Below, piece by piece: positions 57,635 to 64,000 of a stretch of 64,000 bases of DNA. The stretch spans positions 3,410,001 through 3,474,000 of the forward strand of contig NZ_JAVIWQ010000002.1 in NCBI RefSeq assembly GCF_034313965.1, given 5' to 3'. The translations under genes were made by a program, and so were the position numbers. This DNA is from Herbaspirillum sp. RTI4. GTDB taxonomy: Bacteria; Pseudomonadota; Gammaproteobacteria; Burkholderiales; Burkholderiaceae_D. The notes below the pieces were generated by a model. It searched no databases and had not been told where the DNA came from. It worked only from the letters and a program-made list of their open reading frames with translations. Every line of letters starts with the position of its first letter. Positions within the stretch are counted from its first letter, which is position 1.

Positions 57635-58387
57635 CTTCCCTGCCGTTGATTGCCCACACCCGTGATCCAGCCAGACTTCTGCGCTGCCCCGTTCGCCCTT
57701 GTCGAAATTGACCGGGCTGTTGATCAGGTAAAACCCCTCACTGCCATCGCTGAACCGCGCGCCCGTCAACAATAATGACTGCGCACCCATCGCACGCCGC
57801 GCGTAGGGACTCATCGCCGCTGCCAGCTTAAACGGATTGCGCCCCTCCAGATTGCTCCCCACCAGCCGCATCACCCAATACCGATGTTCATCCAGCATCA
57901 AGGGCTGCCACTGCTCAGGCGTATCGGCCTCATGCGAACGCAAGGCCTCGGGAAAATCGGCACGCAGGCAATCGATATGCAGATGCAATTGCAACTGACT
58001 GCGCGCCGCCGCCGAATTGACTTCAATCCCGATCTGCTCGCGCGCCAGCGGCTTACCCAACATTTCCCCCACGCGATAACGCTGCTCCCAGGCAAAAGCC
58101 CAGAAATTCGGCGCATCCTCATTGAGCAACTCAGGGCTCTCTATGCCACTGATACGCGCCGTAGGCAGCAACAAAAACTGCGCCACGCCGACGATATCCT
58201 TCAGCACCACAAAGCCGCGCTGCGTATCGACCAGATGGCAGGGAGCGGGATTATTGCCGCCAAGCGCGCCAGGAACGCACTCCTGATGAACGATTTCCCA
58301 CAACTTGTCGGGATTGGCCGCTCGGAGCGGTGCAGATAACAGCAGCATCGAGCCCAGCACGAGCGCAGCGCGCAGCAAACTTTTCAT
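57632..58387 (-). CDS. cdh: CDP-diacylglycerol diphosphatase
   Basis: 251 residues from MKSLLRAALVLGSMLLLSAP with a signal or anchor sequence. The HIT-related active site is QLQLHLHIDCLRADF; CVPGALGGNNPAPCHLVDT and GFYLINSPVNFDKGERGSAE match E. coli Cdh. It hydrolyses CDP-diacylglycerol to phosphatidate and CMP. Its stop codon begins a 15-bp tandem array. Confidence 0.9.
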   Translation of the reverse strand: MKSLLRAALVLGSMLLLSAPLRAANPDKLWEIVHQECVPGALGGNNPAPCHLVDTQRGFVVLKDIVGVAQFLLLPTARISGIESPELLNEDAPNFWAFAWEQRYRVGEMLGKPLAREQIGIEVNSAAARSQLQLHLHIDCLRADFPEALRSHEADTPEQWQPLMLDEHRYWVMRLVGSNLEGRNPFKLAAAMSPYARRAMGAQSLLLTGARFSDGSEGFYLINSPVNFDKGERGSAEVWLDHGCGQSTAGK

Positions 58388-58560
58388 CTTGAACACCCTT
58401 AAAAAATAGAAAAACCAGGACTTACGCAAAAGCAGGGAACAGAAAACAGGAAAACCCCACGCTCCACACAATAACAGGACGTCTTTTGTCCGATTTCATT
58501 GGCCAGCACCGGTTTGCCCCATAATACGGTTTTATGCCTACGGCTATCCGCTGACTCATC

Positions 58561-59274
58561 GTGTCCTCCCCTTCTGCACCCGCGGCACCCACCGCACCCA
58601 CCCTTGCCGACCGCATCGAAGATCTGCTACCGCAAACCCAATGCACCAAATGCGGTTATGCCGGTTGCCGTCCCTACGCAGAAGCCATTGCGGCCGGTAG
58701 CGCGACTTACAACCAATGCCCGCCCGGTGGCCAGCAAGGCATACAGCGACTGGCCACGCTGCTCGGAAAACCCGTCATCCCGCTCAATCCGGTCAACGGA
58801 CACGAAGGCCCGCGCAGGCTGGCGGTCATCGACGAAGCCCTGTGCATAGGCTGCACCCTGTGCATACAAGCCTGCCCGGTCGACGCCATACTCGGCGCGG
58901 CCAAGCAGATGCACACCATCATCAACAGTTTGTGTACCGGCTGCGACCTGTGCGTCGCGCCCTGCCCGGTCGATTGCATCGCCATGGAAGACATCACTCC
59001 CGGCCTGAGCGGTTGGGATGCCTGGACGCAAGAACAAGCCGATGCTGCCCGCCATCGCCACGATCTGCGCGCCGCCCGTCTGCAACGCGAAAAACAGGAA
59101 AACGACGCCCGACTGGCCGCCAAAGCCGCCGCCAAACTCAAGGAAATCAGCGCAGAAACCCCGCTGACACCGGAGCTGCGCGCAGAACAGCAGCGCAAAC
59201 AAGCCATCATCACGGCCGCGATTGAACGGGCGCGGCTGAAAAAAGAACAAAGCAAGGGTCAGGAACCAGAATGA
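58561..59274 (+). CDS. rnfB: RnfB-like ferredoxin, orphan
   Basis: 237 residues from a GTG start. [19 protein letters not shown] and NQCPPGG form the N-terminal 4Fe-4S region; [14 protein letters not shown] and [14 protein letters not shown] are two more 4Fe-4S motifs. The N-terminal membrane helix of E. coli RsxB is missing and the C-terminus is a long Lys/Glu/Ala-rich coiled-coil tail. No other rnf gene is nearby. It overlaps nth by four bases, which echoes the rsx-nth order of enterobacteria. Confidence 0.9.
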   Translation: MSSPSAPAAPTAPTLADRIEDLLPQTQCTKCGYAGCRPYAEAIAAGSATYNQCPPGGQQGIQRLATLLGKPVIPLNPVNGHEGPRRLAVIDEALCIGCTLCIQACPVDAILGAAKQMHTIINSLCTGCDLCVAPCPVDCIAMEDITPGLSGWDAWTQEQADAARHRHDLRAARLQREKQENDARLAAKAAAKLKEISAETPLTPELRAEQQRKQAIITAAIERARLKKEQSKGQEPE

Positions 59275-59921
59275 ATGCGGACAAGCGCCGGGCGATTTTC
59301 GAACGTCTGCGGGAAGCCAACCCGCACCCCACGACAGAACTCGAATACAGCACGCCCTTCGAGCTGCTGATCGCCGTCCTGCTCTCGGCGCAGGCCACCG
59401 ATGTCTCGGTCAACAAAGCCACACGCAAGCTGTATCCGGTTGCCAATACGCCGGCGGCAATTCATGCCCTGGGGGTCGATGAACTGATGACCTATATTCA
59501 AACCATAGGCCTCTACCGCACCAAGGCAAAAAACGTGATCGCCACCTGCCGCATCCTGCTCGATGAGCATGAGGGCGAAGTGCCGCGTACGCGTGAGGCG
59601 CTGGAGGCCTTGCCGGGAGTAGGACGCAAGACCGCCAACGTCGTCCTCAATACGGCCTTCGGCGAACCCACTATCGCCGTCGACACCCACATTTTCCGCG
59701 TCTCCAACCGGACCCATCTGGCTCCCGGCAAAACGGTAGAGATCGTAGAAACCAAGCTGATGAAATTTGTCGCACCCGAATTTATGCAGGACGCCCATCA
59801 CTGGCTGATTCTGCACGGCCGCTACACCTGCACTGCGCGCTCGCCAAAGTGCTGGAACTGCCTCATTGCCGATCTGTGCGAATACAAAACCAAAACGCCG
59901 CTGCCGGCAAAAGCGGTGTAA
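59271..59921 (+). CDS. nth: Endonuclease III
   Basis: 216 residues. The helix-hairpin-helix [17 protein letters not shown] carries the catalytic Lys, [11 protein letters not shown] the catalytic Asp, and [17 protein letters not shown] is the [4Fe-4S] loop (C-x6-C-x2-C-x5-C). It removes oxidised pyrimidines from DNA. Translationally coupled to rnfB. Confidence 0.97.
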   Translation: MNADKRRAIFERLREANPHPTTELEYSTPFELLIAVLLSAQATDVSVNKATRKLYPVANTPAAIHALGVDELMTYIQTIGLYRTKAKNVIATCRILLDEHEGEVPRTREALEALPGVGRKTANVVLNTAFGEPTIAVDTHIFRVSNRTHLAPGKTVEIVETKLMKFVAPEFMQDAHHWLILHGRYTCTARSPKCWNCLIADLCEYKTKTPLPAKAV

Positions 59922-59987
59922 AAAAACCGCGAATCCGCCCGCAACGTACAATGCGGATTGACTCTTTCCAGTACCCAATCCCCTGCA

Positions 59988-60410
59988 ATGTTCAATCCCT
60001 CCCAACACGACGTGCGCCGTTTCTTTTGCGAGACCTACCGCAAACATCGCGCCAACGAAATTCTGACGCCGCTGGAAGCCATGGCCTGCGACTGGCTGGT
60101 GCAACACCCGGAATACGAATCTGCGCTGGAAGATGTAGAACGCGCACTGGAAACCGACTATTCCGTCGAACAAGGGCAAGCCAATCCCTTCCTGCATCTG
60201 TCCATGCACCTGTCGATTTCCGAGCAGTTATCGATCGATCAGCCGCCCGGCATCCGCGCCGCTTATCTGGCGCTGGCGCAACGACGCGGATCAGAGCATG
60301 AGGCGCATCACGAAATTATGGAATGTCTGGGGCAAATGATCTGGAACTCCCAGCGCAACGGTTTGCCGCCGGATGGCGCCGCTTACATCGAGAGCATACG
60401 ACGCCGCTAA
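59988..60410 (+). CDS. DUF1841 family protein
   Basis: 140 residues from MFNPSQHDVRRFFCETYRKH. Strongly conserved blocks LHLSMHLSISEQLSIDQPPG and HEIMECLGQMIWNSQRNGLP identify DUF1841. His- and Glu-rich helices suggest metal binding, but the function is unknown. It lies 66 bp after nth and is followed by a strong terminator. Confidence 0.88.
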   Translation: MFNPSQHDVRRFFCETYRKHRANEILTPLEAMACDWLVQHPEYESALEDVERALETDYSVEQGQANPFLHLSMHLSISEQLSIDQPPGIRAAYLALAQRRGSEHEAHHEIMECLGQMIWNSQRNGLPPDGAAYIESIRRR

Positions 60411-60436
60411 GCCACAGCAGGAAGCAAACCAGCAAG

Positions 60437-60473
60437 AAAAAAGCCACGGCAAATAATTTGCAGTGGCTTTTTT
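60437..60473. terminator. Bidirectional terminator between DUF1841 and cytochrome genes
   Basis: AAAAAAGCCAC and GTGGCTTTTTT pair around an inner GCAAAT/ATTTGC stem. A- and T-runs on both sides serve both convergent genes. Confidence 0.9.
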
Positions 60474-60513
60474 GTTGCCGCAAACGCTGCTGCGACAGGT
60501 TTATGGCTTCTTT

Positions 60514-60879
60514 TTACTTACGCACTACCAGCGAACCCTTCAGGCTGCCAAGGTAGGCAGAGATATCGGCAATATCCTTATCCGACAGCGGCTTGACCTG
60601 TGCGCCCATGATCGCATTGCTGCGACCGTTGACGGCAGCACCGCCACGTTTGTAGGTCAGCAAGGCATGCTTGAGGTAATCGGCATGCTGCCCGGCCAGC
60701 TTAGGGTAGGAAGAGTCCAGCGGGCTGTTGTAATCCTCGCCGTGGCAAGCCGCGCAATTGTATTTTTTCATCAGCGCCTTGCCGGAGTCGATATTGCCGC
60801 TCGCGACAGCGTTGAAGGACAGCAACGATGTGAACGTCAGCAGAGACGCCATCACACATTTATTCACGAAATTAGTCAT
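60514..60879 (-). CDS. Class I cytochrome c, periplasmic
   Basis: 121 residues. Signal VMASLLTFTSLLSFNAVASG; haem site CAACHG; axial Met in NAIMGAQVKPLSDKDIADIS. Single-haem cytochrome of the c5/c4 type. It follows the second cytochrome by 11 bp and so forms a two-gene operon. An electron carrier in the periplasm. Confidence 0.92.
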   Translation of the reverse strand: MTNFVNKCVMASLLTFTSLLSFNAVASGNIDSGKALMKKYNCAACHGEDYNSPLDSSYPKLAGQHADYLKHALLTYKRGGAAVNGRSNAIMGAQVKPLSDKDIADISAYLGSLKGSLVVRK

Positions 60880-60890
60880 CTCCGGCTTCC

Positions 60891-61211
60891 TTATTTTTGT
60901 TGTGCGTAATAGGCGGCCACATCCGCGATGTCCTGATCGGACAGGCTCGCTGCAATACCATGCATGGATGGATTATTGCGATCGCCCTTCTGGTAGGCCT
61001 TCAATGCATTCTCCAGATATTTGGCCGACTGGCCGCCAAGCATGGGCACCGGAAAGACTTCAGGATACGAGGCCCTGTAACCAGAGATGCCATGGCAGCC
61101 TATGCACATGGACACTTTATTTTCAGCCGCCAGAGGATTGCCGACAATGTCCGCCGCAACAGCGGAGCCGACACCGCCTGCGAACGCGAGGAATACGAAG
61201 AGTTTTTTCAT
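60891..61211 (-). CDS. Class I cytochrome c, periplasmic
   Basis: 106 residues. Signal KKLFVFLAFAGGVGSAVAAD; haem site CIGCHG with the preceding AAENKVSM; axial Met in PSMHGIAASLSDQDIADVAA. It resembles one half of a dihaem cytochrome c4. It may act with the neighbouring cytochrome as a split c4 pair. Confidence 0.92.
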   Translation of the reverse strand: MKKLFVFLAFAGGVGSAVAADIVGNPLAAENKVSMCIGCHGISGYRASYPEVFPVPMLGGQSAKYLENALKAYQKGDRNNPSMHGIAASLSDQDIADVAAYYAQQK

Positions 61212-61534
61212 AGTAGCAGGGGTAATGGGAACGAAAACTGACTGAACACAAGGCGCAACCGATCGAAATCAGCCACACCGGCCACATCCAGCACACCAAG
61301 TTGGTCAAACTTTTTTTATATGTTGGTCAGGCGTACGTCGGCACAAGCATGCCTACCCACCGCTGAAAACGATTGATTCTAACTCGGGAAGGCACCGCCC
61401 GTCCATTTACTGCTACAGACCGCTCATCCAAAAGAGGCCGCGCCGACAAAACAGCCCAGAGACCAAGGCCACTTTTTTTTACCTTATTTGTTTTACCTTA
61501 TACTCAGACCACTCCATTCTTCCACGACCCTCCC
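61212..61534. other. Divergent gap between cytochrome c and MoxR genes
   Basis: 323 bp; the MoxR frame stays open upstream to 61373, but nothing conserved is seen there. It includes T-rich stretches at 61310 and 61470-61500. No other feature was found. Confidence 0.45.
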
Positions 61535-62389
61535 ATGCCCTCCCAGACACGTTTTGAAGGTTCCAAAAGCTACGTCGCCACCGACGATCTCAAACTGGCT
61601 GTCAATGCCGCCCTCACCCTGCAACGCCCCCTGCTGATCAAGGGCGAGCCCGGCACCGGCAAAACCATGCTGGCCGAAGAAGTCGCCGCCGCCCTGGGAC
61701 GCCCGCTGTTGCAATGGCACATCAAATCGACCACCAAGGCGCAGCAGGGTCTGTACGAATACGACGCCGTCTCGCGCCTGCGCGACTCCCAGCTCGGCGA
61801 CGCCCGGGTCAAGGACATCCACAACTACATCGTCAAGGGCGTCCTGTGGGAAGCGTTTACCGCCGAAGAGCCGGTCGTGGTGCTGATCGACGAGATCGAC
61901 AAGGCCGACATCGAATTCCCCAACGACTTGTTGCGTGAAATCGACCGCATGGAGTTTTACGTCTACGAAACGCGCGAAATGATCCGCGCCGTCCATCGCC
62001 CGCTGGTCATCATCACGTCCAACAATGAAAAAGAACTGCCGGACGCCTTTTTGCGCCGCTGCTTTTTTCACTACATCAAATTCCCCGACCCGGAAACCAT
62101 GCAGCGCATCGTCGACGTCCACTTCCCCGACCTCAAGCGCGACTTGCTCACGCAGGCCCTGCACAGTTTTTACGAAGTGCGCGACGTCCCCGGTCTGAAG
62201 AAAAAACCCTCCACTTCGGAACTGATCGACTGGCTCAAGCTGCTGCTGGCCGAAGACATTCCACTGGAAGCCCTGCGCAGTCAGGATGCCAAAACACTGA
62301 TCCCGCCACTGCACGGCGCGCTGCTGAAAAACGAGCAGGATGTCCATTTGTTCGAGCGCATCATCGCCATGTCGCGCAACCATCGCTGA
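61535..62389 (+). CDS. MoxR-family AAA+ ATPase
   Basis: 284 residues from MPSQTRFEGSKSYVATDDLK. Walker A KGEPGTGKTMLAEEVA, Walker B VVVLIDEIDKADIEFPNDLL, sensor 1 VIITSNNEKELPDAFLRRCF. MoxR ATPases work as chaperones with VWA-domain partners; one is encoded two genes later. The GNAT gene lies between. Substrate unknown. Confidence 0.92.
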   Translation: MPSQTRFEGSKSYVATDDLKLAVNAALTLQRPLLIKGEPGTGKTMLAEEVAAALGRPLLQWHIKSTTKAQQGLYEYDAVSRLRDSQLGDARVKDIHNYIVKGVLWEAFTAEEPVVVLIDEIDKADIEFPNDLLREIDRMEFYVYETREMIRAVHRPLVIITSNNEKELPDAFLRRCFFHYIKFPDPETMQRIVDVHFPDLKRDLLTQALHSFYEVRDVPGLKKKPSTSELIDWLKLLLAEDIPLEALRSQDAKTLIPPLHGALLKNEQDVHLFERIIAMSRNHR

Positions 62390-62454
62390 TTCGCGGATAC
62401 CTGTCTCACTGAAAACCCGCACCACCACCCTCCACCCGACTCAGGGAGCTTGCC

Positions 62455-63042
62455 ATGCATTTTCTGCACCCCATCACACTCAAAGGCCATTACGCCACGC
62501 TGGAACCGCTCACGCTGGAACACCACGACGCGCTCATTGCAGCCGTGTCGGATGGCAAGCTGTGGAAGCTCTGGTACACCTCGGTTCCCAAACCGGAAAA
62601 CATGGAAGCCGAAATTCGCCGCCGCCTCGACGTGCAAGCGGCTGGCGGGATGCAAGCCTTCGTTGTGCGTCGCGTCGATACCGGCGCGCTATGCGGCATG
62701 ACCAACTTCATGCATGTGGACGAGGTCAATCGCCGGGTTGAAATCGGCGCCACCTGGTACGCCACCAGCGCGCAGCGAACCGGCATCAATACCGAATGCA
62801 AGCTGATGCTGCTCAGTCACGCCTTTGAGAACATGAACTGCATCGCCGTCGAATTCCGCACCCACTGGGTCAACCAGCAGTCGCGCGCAGCGATCGCCCG
62901 GCTCGGCGCCAAACAGGACGGCATCTTGCGCAACCACCAGCGCCTGCCCGACGGCTCATTGCGCGACACGGTGGTATTTTCCATCATCGATAGCGAATGG
63001 CCGACCATCAAACGGCATCTGCATTTCAAGCTGGGGCGCTAA
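62455..63042 (+). CDS. GNAT-family N-acetyltransferase (RimJ/RimL-like)
   Basis: 195 residues. ITLKGHYATLEPLTLEHHDA is the RimJ-type start and GATWYATSAQRTGINTECKL is the acetyl-CoA region, with VEFRTHWVNQQSRAAIARLG at motif B. It acetylates an amine on a protein or small molecule; the substrate is not known. It sits between the MoxR and VWA genes on the same strand. Confidence 0.87.
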   Translation: MHFLHPITLKGHYATLEPLTLEHHDALIAAVSDGKLWKLWYTSVPKPENMEAEIRRRLDVQAAGGMQAFVVRRVDTGALCGMTNFMHVDEVNRRVEIGATWYATSAQRTGINTECKLMLLSHAFENMNCIAVEFRTHWVNQQSRAAIARLGAKQDGILRNHQRLPDGSLRDTVVFSIIDSEWPTIKRHLHFKLGR

Positions 63043-63125
63043 AAACTGGCAGCAACGGCCGATAGCGCCGTCCAGAGACAAGCCACCCGCCCCACCCATC
63101 ATTGCCGCACAGATATTCCTCTACG

Positions 63126-64000
63126 ATGCTGATTGATTTCTTTTTCAAACTGAAAGACGCCCGGATTCCGGTTTCCCTGCGGGAATTCCTGAATCTGCTC
63201 GACGCGCTCAAACACCAGGTCATCGCCCCCTCGCTCGACGAGTTCTACTACCTGGCGCGTCTGACCATGGTCAAGGACGAAGCGCATTACGACAAATTCG
63301 ACAAGGCCTTCGGCAGCTACTTCAAGGGCATCGACTTCCTGTTCGAAAAAAATCCCGAAGTCGCCCTAGACTGGCTGGTGCAACGCATGCAGCGCCAGCT
63401 CACGCCGGAACAAAAAGCCCAACTGGAAAAATTCGGCTACGACAAGCTGATGGAGAGACTCAAGCAACTGCTGGAGGAGCAGAAAGAACGGCACGAAGGC
63501 GGCAGCAAATGGATAGGCACCGGCGGCAGTTCGCCGTTCGGCAACGGCGGCTTCAACCCGGAAGGCATCCGCATCGGCGGCCAGAGCCGCAATCGCAGCG
63601 CGGTGAAGGTATGGGAAACACGCGCCTTCCAGGACTACGACAGCGAGCGCGAACTCGGCACCCGCAACATCAAGGTCGCGCTAAGGCGTCTGCGCAAATT
63701 CGCCCGTACCGGCGCGCAAGAGGAACTGGCGCTCAACGACACCATCCGCGCCACGGCCGACAACGCCGGCTATCTCGATATCCGCATGCAGGCCGAGCGC
63801 AAGAACAACATCAAGATACTCATGCTGCTCGACGTCGGCGGTTCGATGGACGACCACATAGCGCGCACCGAAGAATTGTTTTCCGCCGCCAAGACTGAGT
63901 TCAAGAATATGGAATTTTTCTACTTCCATAACTGCGTCTACGACCATCTCTGGAAAAACAACCGCCGCCGCCATGCCGAACGCTTCCCGACCTGGGACGT
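63126..64000 (+). CDS. VWA-domain CoxE-like protein (3' end cut)
   Basis: 291 codons before the window ends. The N-terminal half matches the CoxE/DUF58-linked VWA family: MLIDFFFKLKDARIPVSLRE, then FDKAFGSYFKGIDFLF and a Glu/Lys-rich helix. The MIDAS start is in LMLLDVGGSMDDH (DxGGS, where DxSxS is usual). It probably partners the MoxR ATPase, binding metal through the MIDAS. Confidence 0.9.
   Translation, partial: MLIDFFFKLKDARIPVSLREFLNLLDALKHQVIAPSLDEFYYLARLTMVKDEAHYDKFDKAFGSYFKGIDFLFEKNPEVALDWLVQRMQRQLTPEQKAQLEKFGYDKLMERLKQLLEEQKERHEGGSKWIGTGGSSPFGNGGFNPEGIRIGGQSRNRSAVKVWETRAFQDYDSERELGTRNIKVALRRLRKFARTGAQEELALNDTIRATADNAGYLDIRMQAERKNNIKILMLLDVGGSMDDHIARTEELFSAAKTEFKNMEFFYFHNCVYDHLWKNNRRRHAERFPTWD

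Overview
The window looks like chromosomal DNA of a betaproteobacterium, most probably the family Oxalobacteraceae (Herminiimonas/Janthinobacterium/Collimonas type). This is inferred from gene families and gene order: iscRSUA-hscBA-fdx-iscX, glnA-ntrB-ntrC, the aat-bpt-pyrD run, PHA metabolism genes, DUF1841, a CysB-type regulator directly behind cysTWA, and moderate GC with dense packing. No rRNA, CRISPR array, prophage or intact insertion sequence was seen. One tRNA (initiator Met) is present.

Layout. 1-3.4 kb: partial dusA, a secreted alpha/beta hydrolase and a PAS histidine kinase. 3.4-7.9 kb: glnA-ntrB-ntrC, with a sigma-54 promoter and two NtrC-like sites in front of glnA. 8-11.5 kb: rhodanese and a DUF1800/DUF1501 export pair. 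11.6-17.5 kb: the complete ISC iron-sulfur operon, with an IscR-type box overlapping the iscR promoter. 17.7-22.3 kb: Lys/Ala/Pro-rich histone-like protein, ornithine cyclodeaminase homologue, a 124-bp tandem repeat array, a frameshifted NIPSNAP gene, a Stealth glycan phosphotransferase and tRNA-fMet. 22.4-25.8 kb: Nudix hydrolase, N-degron transferases aat and bpt, pyrD. 25.9-29.7 kb: cysTWA-cysB. 29.8-31.6 kb: an AT-rich island holding two tandem copies (920-bp unit) of an L,D-transpeptidase-like (Tlde1/DUF2778-type) toxin candidate with a small membrane protein. 31.7-39.2 kb: sulfur block sbp-ssuEADCB-molbindin-degenerate EAL-hydrolase. 39.5-45.4 kb: IclR regulator, unknown ORF, PBP7-like endopeptidase, DMT transporter, phasin and CinA-like protein. 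45.7-49.3 kb: propeller, deacetylase, hydroxylase and membrane protein cluster. 49.6-55.8 kb: FKBP, ACBP, lipoprotein, hydroxyacid dehydrogenase, NhaD-type antiporter, fdxA and fpr. 56.2-64 kb: phaZ, cdh, rnfB-nth, DUF1841, two cytochromes c, MoxR ATPase, GNAT and a partial VWA protein.

How the parts work together. Nitrogen control (NtrBC-glnA), sulfur scavenging (sulfate import by Sbp-CysTWA under CysB, and organosulfonate use by SsuEADCB) and Fe-S assembly under IscR are the main physiological blocks. Phasin and PHA depolymerase indicate polyhydroxyalkanoate storage.

The most unusual signals are (i) arrays of 12-15-bp tandem repeats that overlap or abut the stop codons of at least seven genes, up to nine copies between sbp and ssuE, with more arrays in other intergenic gaps; (ii) the duplicated toxin/immunity-like module, whose ends are nearly identical while its middle has diverged; and (iii) a dispersed repeat family with a GTACTTGAGTAC palindrome core. 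All functional calls come from reading the sequence and from family knowledge; no database search was run.
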